A DNA stretch of 64,000 nucleotides from Polytrichum commune (lineage: Eukaryota > Streptophyta > Polytrichopsida > Polytrichales > Polytrichaceae). The position numbers were made by a program, and so were the translations under genes. Location of the stretch: the NCBI GenBank assembly GCA_950295325.1, contig OX485806.1, forward strand, positions 10,416,001 to 10,480,000. Direction: 5' to 3'. The notes below the pieces were generated by a model. That model was not told where the DNA came from and did no database searches. It worked only from the letters and a program-made list of their open reading frames with translations. Each line of letters starts with the position of its first letter. Position 1 is the stretch's first letter. This document shows, piece after piece, positions 36,801-49,790 of this stretch.

Positions 36801-39800
36801 ATATCATAGAGATAGATTGTAACTAGAAAATTTGGTTTACAAAATTTGTGTCGTTACATTGAGGTTGTCGGATTCTCTGCCGCATGTTATTCCAAACTAA
36901 AGTGAGCTAAATACATAGTTCATCAAAATAGCTTGTCACATTTTCACTTTTTGCATAAGTCCGAGGGAAGCTTTGGCTAAAGTGGAATGGCTCTAGTGGA
37001 GTGAACATTGTCTCCTTATGCGGCAATACCTATTATAATACATATATTGTATGTGGCTTATATATATATATATGTGTGTATGTGTGTGTGAGAGAGAATT
37101 GATTTATTGGTTTGCGAATAGCCTCATTTTATTAGCAATTGCGTATCACAAAGATTGTCATTTTAAGTGTCGAATTGGAGTCACGATGTGAAAGTTACAA
37201 GAGGTCAAATTAAATAACAATTTTTTGATTGAAGTTATCACATAAATTCTCATAATTATGTTCATTGTCAAAGTTATGTGTAAAGCCTTGGGATCAAACT
37301 CCTAGCGAGTTAGCTAAAATGTGAGTTTGAGAGCGTATCCATAAACTCATCAACTTCCCTTAGTAAGGCTTTAAAAAACATGTTCAAATAATGGTGTTGG
37401 GCTACTAAAACATCGCTTCTTAGCTTGTCACACTAAGACATGTGGGCTAAACTAGCCTTCCATAAGGCCAATATGGGACTAACATAGGTGACATGTCCCA
37501 TGGACGGAACCCTATTTAAAATCCTAAATGTTCCTCAATGTTTCTGGGATGACAAGAGGACCTCCAAGTAGTTCTTCCCAACTTCTCAAATATCTCCAAC
37601 ACGCGACAAATTAAGTGGAGCTTCAAACAGAAAATTCTCTCAAAGATGGATCAAACCCACATTTCCATTCATCCGTCTTTGAGAGACTTCACACACAACT
37701 CTATTTTATCATAGGGTTGATGATTGTATTCTAAACACATAGTCCAACCCCATCGCAACATGTGTCTATTTAGTGGACGTTGTTAAATTACAAACCTTGC
37801 CATGTACCTCTCAAATATATAGGTGTCCAAATTAGAACAACAACGACCACATAAACTCCAAGAGACATGAATTATAATCGACGTCAAGTAGGTGTCTAGC
37901 TCCTTTTTCCTTTGTTCCATATATCCTCGTGCACATGTATTCGTTCTAAGTTAGGGCTCATCGATTGTGCAACTCCCACACGTGTCTTTGTACTTGTGTG
38001 TTTGAAAAGTGCAAGTGGATTATTCTATAGAGAGTTGTGGAGTATAAACAACGTATGTTGTTTTCTTTCGCATATTCTTATGAGTTGCATCACTATTTTT
38101 GACGTGTAGTTAGGTTATCCTACGTGCTTTGGGTCAAGTGAAGTGAACATTGCACACCTCCCACTTGTCTTTTGAGCTTGGTTTATGAAGACGACACCCA
38201 ATCTTAGGTTACATCAAGGGAACAAGGTGTCACTACTCACGCAAAGGCGTTGCCAAATGGAATGATCGATAATTGCTTGGGATTTTTTTTTGGGTTCTTA
38301 CATGTTGGATGATATAATCGTGTTCTATTTAGGCAATGAATATTGGGTTATGATATGTCTAATAATCTTATGTTAGTTTTCTTAACAACATTGATTTCAG
38401 TTCAAAGTTTCGTTGCTAAAGAACAAGTAATATTACATATATTACATATCGAGAAAAATACATTGATGCAATTTTTATAAATGTTTTTGAACGTAATATG
38501 GTTTGACCAATAATCACAAAAAGGAAATTTAATCCCCACGTGGATAGTTGTGAGTTGACATGATATAAATCACATTATTAACGGTGGAGACATAAAACAT
38601 GGTATTATGATTGTTGCCCTTGGATAAGTATTGTCCATTCTTATTTTCAGTTTTAGTTTATTGTCGATTGTTCATTTTTGCGCGGCCTTCGTAGAGTTGA
38701 GTTCCACATGGACTTAAAAAAATGAGACTTGGAAATGACATCATTGTAATTATAATGTCACTCGAGCATGACAAGTTAGTCCACGTGTCGGACTCTCGTC
38801 CACTCAGATGATATTGTTCATTCGAGGACAAAAATTATGGGGATGAGATGCCAGTAAAACCAAAAGGTATACTCCAAGGGAAAGCCAACAATAAAGCGAG
38901 CTTATATGTATACAGTGTATGCTGAGAGTGTTCATTGATCCGTTTGTATATTGGATTGGTTCAAGAGTTGCACTAGAACCGATTTGGTGCCATGCCTAAA
39001 GTTTTAGAAAACCTAAAGAAAGAGATAGAGAGATGAACAAAAAGTTGGCTTGACGGAAAGACACTTCATCTTCGGACATAGGCTAAACTCATTTGTAAGT
39101 GTGATGTGGATGCATGGGAGCTTGGCTATGGCCCATGGTAATTGCTCCTTTTTGGAGATGATCACTTGTGGGAAAAGAGGAAGGCCTAGGGATCCTCAAG
39201 GAACAAGCTACATTGGGGGGTGGGGAATGTTAAGTGCTTGGTAGGCAAAGGTTGGGGACTTGTTTGTTTTCTAGGCACATTTTAGTGGACATTATAACCA
39301 CGAGTCCACTTGTTGCGTAAGTAATTAGACAAACTAAAGGAGAAACCCTAATTTTTGTGCCACACTTCAATGGGGATTGTTTGAATGCCCCCTCTTACTT
39401 CATTTATGATGAATTTTGGGGTGTCAAATTAAACCTATTTCCATATGATCCATAGTTGACACTCCATATCAATAAACAAGTCTTTTAGATCGTGGCTCAT
39501 AATAGTAAAATACTAATTGTAAGTGATTGACATTAGAATTGTTATCCACAACAAGAAAGCAAGATTCCTTGATAGCACGTAAGAAATCAATGTACACACA
39601 TCAACGATTGTGATAGGGTTTCTCTCCATGCTCATTTATTATCATCTACTATAGTTTTCCGTGATTAAAAATTCCCATTATAGACTTTCATAAAAGAAAA
39701 TAACCGGTGTACTTGAGAAAGTTTTAGGCAACCACATGTGGTGAAAAGATAATTTGGTACCCTACAAAGTAACACAATGTGATTGGAATATGATTGGAAT

Positions 39801-41019
39801 ATTCCGCACTTTGGTGGTGGCTTGAGAGATTATAAGTGATGGTTTTAAAGAGAGATACAACGCCAACCAAAGGATGGTGTGCATAAGAGACACTTCACTC
39901 TAAGTTGGCATAATCTTAGGCTCATTGGGGGGGGGGTAGGGGGTTTATGGAGCTATAAACTTATATATAATTCATTAACACCTTATATTATTTTCAAGCC
40001 TACTAGAAATTTAGTGCAAAAAAGATTGTCTTTTCGGGGAGGTCACTCCTTCTTATATTAATGCATACACGTGCACTCATGACTTATTTATCGGGGGGGG
40101 GGGGTTATTTACCTTACGGAAAAGATGATAAGGTATGGTATTTTTCAAAATAAAGGTAAATGCTTGTATTTTAATACACCCTATCAATAATTATAATTTT
40201 TTTGGGGAATCATTTAAAAATACCCTATTTTATCTAAATTGTCAAAGAAAATTGGAAAGAAGATTGCAATTCAAACAATGCGCTAAATTTTTTCCTCCTG
40301 ACACTTAGGTAGAGAACATTAAATCCACATTGGATACGTTGTTCAATAACGTTCAAGCCAACCAGCTTGCGAAGTCATTCATCCAAGTTTTTTCAACAAA
40401 AAAATATCTCTTTTCATCCACTAGCACGAACCCTACTCTAGACCCGCTACCCCTAGTAGTTGTTTCCACGCTATTCTACATATACTGACTACATAAAAGA
40501 GACCATTATATGTGATAGTATTTTATATGTAAACATGTTTCATTATTTAAAACCTCCCCCCTATATTATACGTACATTTTTTGCAAAATTTATCTACAAT
40601 GAATATGTTAGACCCTAATTTTTATCGCACATTGTTTCTATGATTTTTGCCAGTGACCTTGCTGTGATTGTTCTCCATCTTGCCACATTTGTTCACGTTT
40701 CATTTTGTAGCACATGGAAGTGACTTCCCCAAATTTGTGTGTGTGAGAGATAGAGACAACACCAACTTTTGGAATTGGTACGAACAGGGGATGCTTCACC
40801 TTGATCACAACTGCGAGCTCGTATGTGAGACTAGAACAATTTGACTAAGTAGGGCCTCCGCAAGTTAGTATATCAAATAGTTGCCAAAGTTCTCATTTAG
40901 AAATACAATTTATCACACAATGTACAAGTCGTATATGGTTTTTTTATATTGTTATACAACTTCCCACCTATTTTTACGATTTTCAAGCTTAAAGTTGGGG
41001 GTGTTATGCATGAACACAT
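33832..41019. other. Long repeat-rich intergenic stretch, no gene seen
   Basis: No open frame has recognisable content. Visible structure includes 295-bp-family fragments (33940-34275, 37095-37220), a TA/TG microsatellite at about 37055-37096, a copy of the GTGTCCA-type dispersed repeat (about 37761-37850), and G runs of 10 (39927-39936) and 12 (40093-40104). The rest looks like decayed repeat sequence. Confidence 0.55.
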
Positions 41020-41165
41020 TGTACTAGGGCTTGAGGGTCTATGACCATTGAAATCGAGGATCTCTCATTGGTGGAAAATATCAACATTGGTCCTACTTCA
41101 CTTTACAAAAGCTTGGCTGGTTAAATACCTACATGGAGTCTTACGTGTCATGCAAGGAATTCCAT
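41020..41165 (+). mobile_element. Fragment of the Tourist-like MITE family
   Basis: GGGCTTGAGGGTCTATGACC, CTCTCATTGGTGGAAAAT and TACATGGAGTC match the left part of the copies at 33326 and 54360. The right part is missing. Confidence 0.55.
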
Positions 41166-41672
41166 CATATGAACAGCGAGCGATGAGCAGTAACATATGA
41201 TCGGTGATGAACAAAAATCAACTGGTTTTAGGGTCACATGTTTCCGATCACCATGGATTATTTGCCATGAAAAGATGGACCATGTACATGGGTGTCAATA
41301 ATTTAGGGTGGTTACTCCATTCATCATTCAAATTCATATTCACTTTAGATTGTATTGTCATGGTCAATAGAGTGTTGTACAGTGAGATTAAATAACACTT
41401 GCCAACACATGTACATATGATTAAATGATGGTAGGGGAAGATGACATGTGTACACAAAACCAAGTCTATTGATTGTGGTTCATTGAAAGCAAGGCACAAG
41501 ATGAAAATTGACCCACACAAATTCACTCATAATGTCTAAGACTAACTATGATGTTGTTCATTCTCATTGTCCTCTTCAATTCCCTCTTATGCATCATCAT
41601 CTACATATGGCAATCGAATTATAACCATTGGGGTCTTTGACGACTAACCAATATCGAGGTAGCCGCCACAAC

Positions 41673-42107
41673 ATATGCCCATGGGGAGGTCACTCCATTG
41701 TCAAGTTGAACACCACATGCAAACAAAGTTTGCTACCCCTATATTACATGCCATAGATAATTTTAAAATTTATGATATTTTTTCTACATATACATAACAT
41801 TGATAGTATCTTTTGTATATATATTTTTTGAAATTTTTAGTCATCTTCATTTTTTTTAGTAATTTTTTTAGTTCAATTCTGCGTCATTTTTGTTAGAAAC
41901 GGTATGTTCTATAAAAAAAAATCATCAAACTTAGTTACCTTTTTTTACTATGTAATAGGTACTGTGTATATCTACTCATGAAATTTATTTGATAAAAGTT
42001 TGACCCATTTTGGTGATGCTTTATGTAGAAAGTAGGATTTTTTACATGTAAAGTGTTCGCACGTGGTTGTTCAACTCTACAATGGAGTGACCTCCCCGTG
42101 CATGTGC
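41673..42107. mobile_element. Foldback/MITE-like element of about 435 bp
   Basis: The left arm (about 41673-41720, with GGGGAGGTCACTCCATTGT) and the reverse complement of the right arm (about 42059-42107) are nearly identical over about 45 bases. The interior is AT-rich without coding capacity. Flanking duplications were not resolved. Confidence 0.5.
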
Positions 42108-44784
42108 CATGTTCTCTATTTGTGGAAGGAACAACATCAAGTTGGAAGGTGATTATGTTCACATGAAATATAAATATAAGATACTTGAAATTGTGCCCAT
42201 ATGCAATACAACATAATTCACGTATCAAATAACAACCATACTTACTTACAAATGCAAAAATGCTATGCAACCTTCTAAACAAGTTCGTATTCATTTGTTC
42301 GATGTAGTGTGTGATACACTTTCACATATTAGGAGAGAAGAATCTACTTTATTAGAATCACATGCACATAATATGAAAACCGATCATTAAACAAAAAACA
42401 TAGATAGTGAGCAATCAAATTCAAATGATTGGCATAGAGGTCTATAATCACAAGTGGATGCACATGCATCAAGTATCACATCTATGATTTTAGTTAATGC
42501 CTTCATGAAACTTGCAACGATTTCAAGCTTTCTCCTGACCACCTCTCCAAGGGACCTTCTTATTTATGAGTTGGGTCTGAGAATTGGTTACATTAAAGAA
42601 AATGTTGGTGGCTCCCACATCCATGTCCAACACACCCTCACACTTACAAAACACAAACCGAGTCGATAATCTTGCCTCGTGAATGAAACCAAACTACAAA
42701 ATCTTCAAGTCTACAAAACAAAACAAAACAAAAGAACTTGTTAAAATGTATAAACATAAGTTTGGATTAAACACACAATACATATTCAATAAGACACAAT
42801 GTTTTTTTAAAATTATTTTTTGTTTTTTAAAATTTTAATCATTTACCGTAAGAATTTTGTCAACTCCCAAACATAACGGCAACTCGTTAATGCTCCACTG
42901 ATCCTTTGCACAAGTCATTACATTATGTTGGATTTTTTTTTACTTCATGAAGTAATACAAGCATGCAAAATCCTCATGAAGGTCAACATTAGAGAATTCA
43001 AACATGGCATCAATTTGGGAAGCTAAGTGTGCATCCCACTACAAAATGATGTTGGAAGGTGAGGAGACATTGAGAGCGGGTAGCCCTTTTGGCAAGTTTG
43101 AAACATAAAATGAAATTTACAACCATTTGGAGACATCTACAAATAACAATCCCACACAATATAAAATTACATCATTAAATGGATCATCCTAAATAATTAG
43201 AATGAATTTCATCAAAGGTAAATAAGTTACATTTTGAAATAACTCTAACATATCGACCATGATAGGGTGCTCATCGGCACCATTATCATAAATTGTTGTG
43301 ATTTATATATATATATATATGTATGTATATGTATACACACACACACAACAAAACATGTTTTGCATCTAATGAATATGAAGAAAAAAACCCTAGTACCTCC
43401 ATTAATATTTAGTATTGATCGTTGTGAATGTTGCTGAGAGACAAGATGAGTAGTCGAATTGGGAACATCTACTTTGGAAGGGTCAAGGGATGACCTCTCC
43501 AAAGTTTCTTTTGTGTTTCGGTGACAACCATTTTAGAAATGTGTTATGCTTCCTACCTTTCTCCAATGACACATGTGTTTGAACCTATGTAACACCAACC
43601 ATGTCCTCATTGTTATCCTCACCTAAGACAATTAGAGTTGTTGATATCTCTTTCTTCTCTTCTAAGGAAGAAAGTATTAATGGACACTAAAGAAACCGTG
43701 GGCAATTATGCAAAGTGACAGTCTCTCATATGCACGAGTGAAAATACACAATTTCCCTTCCACAATCCAAACTAGGAAACACATAGAGAGATTGTTCATT
43801 GTTATCGACTTATTAGCGAGGAGCTCCCTCTTGATATACCTTGAGAAATCAATACAAGTAGATTATATGGCATTCAAGTTTGTGATGTTAACAATACTCA
43901 CTAAATCGAAATGATAGTATATTGATTACAAGGATAAATAAATAAAGTTATATAACGCTTGATGACAATCTTTCCACCAACTTACTCCTTAAGTTTGAAC
44001 AACTTACTAAATGGGATCTTATCCCTAAACATGGTTTGGAAGCCTTTGCTTCATAGAGGAATTCACCACTTTTCAATATAATTCAATGCCAAAATCCAAC
44101 AACACTGATGGATGATCACAAAAAAATGAGAGAACGCTAGACTCTTGAACGAATACTACGTTGTTGGAGTTACTTCCATTCCATATCCTAGATTTGGAGT
44201 GATAATCAATGTTGTGTCCAAGGCATACATTGCATACCATGTTACAATTGGCAACATCCCATAGTGCACATGCTTGGACTTCACCAAAATGTCTTCTTAG
44301 GCTTTGAGAAAGAAAGGGGAATGGGTGTACTACAAACACCTTACTACATATTCATGTGTCAATGCAAGGTGAATTATGACAACGACAAATTCATTCATGC
44401 TCCAATGTATACCTACAACGAGGTCATGTGACTTCTTGAGTTGGCATGTGTTGTTGAGCACGTGTAGTGATGCTAGTGTAGTGTTTACCATGTTGTATTG
44501 GCCAAACATGACATTATATGTACGGAACTGATCTGATTGCATAAATAAATGTCTAGGAATAGTTTAATAAAAATTAACATTTGATTGAAAGGTTTTCCAC
44601 ATGTACATGGCAATAGGCCCCCATCTGTTGTGTGTAAGAAAAAATTTCTCACTTACATGTTATCTAATTTTAAATAGGTTACCAAATTTAAAATGAATAC
44701 CCTATTCTTGTGCAATATGTCTAAAGTTGAACTCATCTCTCACCACTCACATGTTATTTCTCAAGTGTGCTTGCTCACTGTTGT
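42108..44784. other. AT-rich intergenic DNA, no gene seen
   Basis: No open frame is convincing. A TA/TATG/CA compound microsatellite lies at about 43298-43350. Confidence 0.5.
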
Positions 44785-45115
44785 CATGCAATGGGTGATG
44801 ATTCATGGTCTACCAAATTTTGCATCCAACCCACCTCTTTGAGGTGGGTCTAAGACAAAACTGGAAGACTAATGATTTATCTAGTCACTTCAAAATCTCA
44901 CAACCCTTAATTTATTAAAAGAGACCATACGAACATGATGGTAATGAAGTAGATTTTGGTCTCAAGCCCGGTTGGTATTTCCTTACACTTCATATGAAGG
45001 CCCATTACCTTACACGATTCGATTCCAATTCTCCAGGATACAACTTTTGGATGAGTTTCAAGGGCCCTCACAATTTCATGGTCAAAACCTTGACCAAAGT
45101 TGAAATTGACCCTGC
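44785..45115 (+). mobile_element. Truncated Tourist-like MITE
   Basis: This copy shares ATTCATGGTCTACC, CCACCTCTTTGAGGTGGGTC, TCAAAATCTCACAACCCTT and TTTCAAGGGCCCTCACAATT with the complete family members, in the same orientation as 33326. Terminal GGGCC ends and flanking duplications are eroded. Confidence 0.65.
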
Positions 45116-46025
45116 ATACATTGTGCTTCACAATAAAAAAATTGAACTTGACATATCATACCCACTTGATTAATTCATTGTTTCTTGCATGCCTCACCTT
45201 TCTTCTTGGGACACCCAAGTCATAACCTTGCAACTTACTACAACATTTATGGAATTCGATGTCGCTTCCTCTTTGGAACTACGCAATGGTGCAAATTCAT
45301 GCTATAGATGGCTTTCATTCTTTTACCAACAAAGGTCAAATAGGTTGTTTGGATATTATAAAACATGAACAACTTTACTTTGGCAAAACTTACATTTTAA
45401 GCAAAAAGTTATAGCACGGCATAACCGCATATAGTGCGTGACACTAAATACTACAAATGCTGCAGAGCTCACATGAACACAATGTATGTTAGGGCAAGGG
45501 AAGGCCCAAGGAAAGAGAAGGGGCGAAAGCTACAAGAAAGGAGGAGAGGAAGGGAGGGAGGGAGGATTTTACTAAGTTTTTCTTAGTCTATACGTACTCA
45601 TCCTTCCAATGAATGCTGTAGCCATCTATCGGAGAAGAGTAACAAAAACAGAGGCAAAATTGATATAAGGTCCACTCTGCTATGAAGACATACTTACAGG
45701 GTTTTATGTACATTTCACGAACTTATGTATCTATTGCAACTCCACAAACTTGCTGGTTGAAGACAAGTGTGTGAGTGTTGCAGGTAAGTAACATGCTGCA
45801 AAAGTTTTGCAATTTGCATGTGCACCTGATCTTTGAGGGTGATGCTGGAGATGTGCACACAGTTCCATCTACACCCTGTCTGGACCTCAGTATATACAAT
45901 GCTTAAAGGGTCGGGGATTTAGGATTTAGGGTTTAGGGTTTAAGGTTTGCAGATTTGAAAATCTGCGCTGATGGAACAGTTGCTTGGGCGGCTGCGACAT
46001 GAATTCTCACAGGTTTGGATGGAAT
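45116..46025. other. Downstream flank of the exonuclease gene
   Basis: There is a short GGGA run near 45555-45570 and a degenerate telomere-type repeat at 45916-45948. No gene is seen. The right end is probably the 3' UTR of the minus-strand exonuclease. Confidence 0.5.
45916..45948 (+). repeat. Interstitial telomere-type repeat
   Basis: About four degenerate TTTAGGG units lie in tandem just downstream of the exonuclease stop codon. This is the canonical plant telomere unit in an internal position. Confidence 0.75.
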
Positions 46026-48838
46026 TTACGAAGGCGATGGTGGATTCTCCTTCAATGCGTACAAAGCCATCAAAAGATGGTATGAAAGCCATGCATCGGC
46101 GGCTGCGTATTGGATCTGCTGGAATGTGAGGTCACGAATCTCCCAGTTGCTCATCGTCGCCCTTCGGTTCTTCTTGTGGGTAGCTCCAAGCACTTTCTCT
46201 GTGAGCGTAACAAGGCTTGCAGTTTGAAGAACTTTGTCTTGAAAGGCTTGTGCAGCCAGCTCACCGAGTTCGATTACCCCTTCACAAACCAGGCCGTGGT
46301 CGAATTTGAGCTTCTTCGCATCAGCCTGCACACACAGAGAGAAAAGAACCGTGATGTCACTTCATATGATTAGGAAGAAAAATCTTGCGAGTATTGAAGT
46401 GTTTGGAGATTGCAAGTATAACTTGCTGCCACTGAGATGTTAACTTGCTATACAAGCAAACTTGCACACATTGGAAACTTTTGTCCTGCCATTGCATAAG
46501 AAATAAGTTGAGAGGATAAGAATCTGAACAGCGACATCTTCGAACAAACAGCAGATTGCACAAACTTATCTGGACTCGAGCATTGCATGTTCTTGGCAGT
46601 AGGACAGTATCAGAAACTGCACCACAGATTATAATTTGGAACGTCTACAACCTCGCCAGATGTTATTGCAGGTATTCTTAGAAAAAGACATGACGCTTTG
46701 ATGCTTTGTAAATTGGAAGGCAAACAAAAGTGAACCATGCACAAGGACGATTCTACTCGAGGAGGGGTCAGGTATTGTTTATGACATATAAAGCTGGGAT
46801 TTTGAATGCAAAACCTGTCCAGAATGTACAGAAATCCACGAGCCCAACATTTAGGGTTCAAAAAGTCGGAGTGAATTCTGGTTCCTACTGTGCTTTGCTA
46901 CGGTCTAGACCGTGACACAAGCAGTACAGTAACATACTGCACACCGTGATGACCAAACCATTGTTGCATAGAGATAGAAACAACAAGAGGGATTCGACTT
47001 TTAAGTCTACTCTGCAATTTGCATTGAAAAATGGCCAGATCTTGTTGCAGGTATTCTGAGAACAAGACACAACTCTAGGATGCTTTGCAAATTGGAAGGC
47101 AATGAAAAGGAAGCACGTTCAAGGACGACTGCACTCGATGAGTGGTCACTCTGGGATATAAAGCTAGGATGTTGAATGCAAAATCTGTCCAAAATGTACA
47201 GAGATCCACAAGCCCAAGGTCTAGGGTTTATGGGAGCGTAATCTGGTTCCTACTGCACTTTGCTATGATCTAGACCATCACACAAGTAGCACAAATGCAT
47301 ATTGCATGTCGTGCATACATACAAAAAGAGAGAAACAATAAGAGAAATTCGACACATTCGTGTCTTCGCTGCAATTTGCATAAAACAATGGGGTCTCAGA
47401 TGTTGACGAAACTGTTTTGTACAACGTTTTGAATATTTTGAAGTATATGGAAATCAGGATGAATCGGAAGGTCTACCTTGATGCCAACTCCACCAAGCAC
47501 CACTGTGGGGTCTGCAAGTAGGTTCTTCAGACATTTCGGAAAATGGTCTACAAACAGCAACTGCACCAAAAGGCAATGCTTCTCAGTGGAAAGCTGCAGA
47601 GTTGCAGCATCACTGTAATCTCCTTTTTGTTTAGTGGGTTTCCACTCGATGTCGAAACCGAATCTCCTCTCCCCTTGATGCTCTTGCAGCCATTTCTCAA
47701 TGGTAGCTGCTGTGGCTGCCACAGTGACCAACACCTTGGCCCCTATAATTGTCACCTCCGTGTCACAACAATCAAAGTCACTCATATTCAAACCACAACC
47801 CTTTGCTTTCCACTTCGGCGAGCTTTTCATCTGCGTCGTGGTTTCCACAAAGTCGTCCCATCCAGAAGGACCATCTGCAAGAGCCTCCTTGTCTCCCCAG
47901 CTATGGTCACCCCAGCAACCCCCTTCCACATTCTTCATCTTCATATCTGTTGTTCCTCTTATGTTTAAGTTGGTAAAACTTGGAGAGAGAACTCCATCCT
48001 CCAAATTAACCTGCACATCACGCCTAACCCGCTCTGCTTTCTGTAGCACAGCAACTTTGTCATGATCACCATCATCATTCAATGCCCCAGACAATAGCTT
48101 CCCAGGTTCTTGCGCATGTTGTTTGGATGCTATCCCTGGATTTCCAGGTTTAGACCTCCAAGTCTTTGAAACTCCAGCATGTGTTTGTTGAGGTGGAGTC
48201 GATGTGAAGGAAGACACACCTGGGATCGCACTCTCCATGCTGATGCTGCCATGGGGATTTGACCTATTTTCCACCATCCTCCCAGACCTCCCCCACCATC
48301 CTCTCTGGCGACCTCTGTTATTGGAGTTTGCTGCGAAAACGATTTTCGTCATGCTCGCTAAGGATGGAACATTGGCATGGGCTTCTTCTTCTACCCCATG
48401 TGACTCTTTGGTTGCACTGGGCTCCTCACCCCACCTGCGCACAAATGTCTCCACAACCGGAGATGTATCTGCGACCACACCCCTGTGCCCATTTGGCCGC
48501 ACTGATCCGTTGATGGGCGATATACTTTCTCCGATTGCATTCTCTTCTGTCATATTCCTATTCTGCGGTGCTTTCCCTCGCCACCTACCACCTCTTCGGA
48601 AGTTTGGGGCCCTTCCACCTCTCCCCCCGGGTCTACTTCCATATCCTCCATGTTCTTGACCATGTGGACTGCGAATTCGCACATCCTGTTGATGTGGGGA
48701 CTTTGGAGGGGATGATGAACTCCGGATGGGTAATGAATGTGTGGAAGGAGGGAATTGGCGAGAATGTGGAGATCTTCGGAAAGCAGGGTTTCTACGTTCG
48801 GTGGCACTCTCAGCATCGTGTGCTGCTGCTGATGCCAT
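46026..48838 (-). CDS. 3'-5' exonuclease, Werner/WEX-like, with RGG-rich N terminus
   Basis: The protein is predicted to remove nucleotides from 3' ends of DNA or RNA. Exons 48838-47477 and 46325-46026 join in frame to 553 residues. The exonuclease domain occupies about residues 365-540 with DEDDy signatures: FGFDIEWKP (Exo I, Asp and Glu near 394-396), VGIKADAKKLKFD (Exo II, split by the intron after GIK) and YAAADAWLSYHL (Exo III, Tyr and Asp spaced by three). The split is a standard position in this family. The first 340 residues are low-complexity, with GGRGGR, FRRGGRWRGK and GRQRGWWGRSGR clusters, which suggests RNA association. Most WEX-type proteins are shorter, so this N-terminal extension is notable. 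The stop at 46026 follows an alanine/leucine-rich helix and fits the domain end. A TATA-like ATATATA lies only about 20 bases before the ATG, so a downstream start (next Met near residue 94) cannot be excluded. Confidence 0.85.
46650..47390 (-). repeat. Two-unit tandem duplication in the exonuclease intron
   Basis: Most of the 1,151-bp intron is two diverged copies of an approximately 375-bp unit, at about 46650-47028 and 47035-47390. Shared pieces include TTGCAGGTATTCT, TTTGCAAATTGGAAGGCAA, ACATATAAAGCTGGGAT, AATGTACAGAAATCCAC and TGGTTCCTACTG. Confidence 0.85.
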
Positions 48839-48839
48839 G

Positions 48840-49720
48840 GCTTCACCACTTCACTCTATATATAACTTACAGCTGTTGATTCACGCATAATAATCAACGA
48901 ATGATGTCTTTGCCACGGTTGCAAACCGCCAAAGTTTCTCAATCCGAATGGTACTTGAGTTCCTCGATGTCCCTAAATCATCAACCCTGAACACTAAGTC
49001 CCAATACATCACAGTTCGGCTTTAACCTCTGAGACAACGCATCCGCGAAACTGGATAAATGCAACACCGCAAAGAGGCTCTATTGACCTTTCATTCTACT
49101 GCCAAAACGAAAGGTTATGTGCTCAGATGGGGAGGGCAATCATCCAGGTACCACTCATTCTCTCCAAACTCATGGCTTCACCACTTCACTATATATGACC
49201 GCCAAAATTCACAAATTCGAATTGTAGTTGAGTTCCTCGAAGTGCCTTCTGCATCATCCCTAAACCCTAATAAGTCCGATACATTACAGTTCGGCTTAAG
49301 CCTCGAGAACTCGGCCCGAGAGAAACGACCTCCAGTGCAGATCTTGGTGGTAGTAGCAAATATTCAAATGAGAACTTTGAAGACTGAAGTGGAGAAGGGT
49401 TCCATGTGAACAGTAATTGGAGATGGGTTAGTCGATTCTATCCACAAAATTGAATGCATGCAACACCGCAAAGAGGCTCCATTAACCTTTCTTACGAGTG
49501 CCTACAAGAAAGGTTATGTAGTTCCTCGATGTACCTTCATCATCAAGTCTAAACCCTAAGTCATCCCAATACATCACTACAGTTTGGATTAAGCCTAGAG
49601 AACGCATCCATGAAAGCTGGATATATGCAACACTGCAAAAATGCTCTCAACATTTCTCTACACTGCCAAATTACAAAGGATATGTACTCAAGTGGTGAAG
49701 GCAATCATCCAGGTACCACT

Positions 49721-49759
<39 letters not shown>

Positions 49760-49790
49760 AACTCAGAGACATGCGCCCAGGTGATGCAGG
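48840..49790 (-). repeat. Triplicated upstream region of the exonuclease gene
   Basis: Three diverged units lie at about 48840-49165, 49166-49445 and 49446-49790. Shared pieces include ATGGCTTCACCACTTCACT, GAGTTCCTCGATGT, CCAATACATCACAGTTCGG, AACACCGCAAAGAGGCTC, GAAAGGTTATGT and CAATCATCCAGGTACCACT. The unit border coincides with the start-codon region of the gene, so promoter and start-proximal sequence appear to have been copied upstream. A (CT)n run at 49725-49757 lies in the last unit. Confidence 0.8.

Noticed and set aside
48204..48879. Plus-strand open frames of 114-151 codons
   Set aside because: They are antisense to the RGG-rich first exon of the exonuclease gene.
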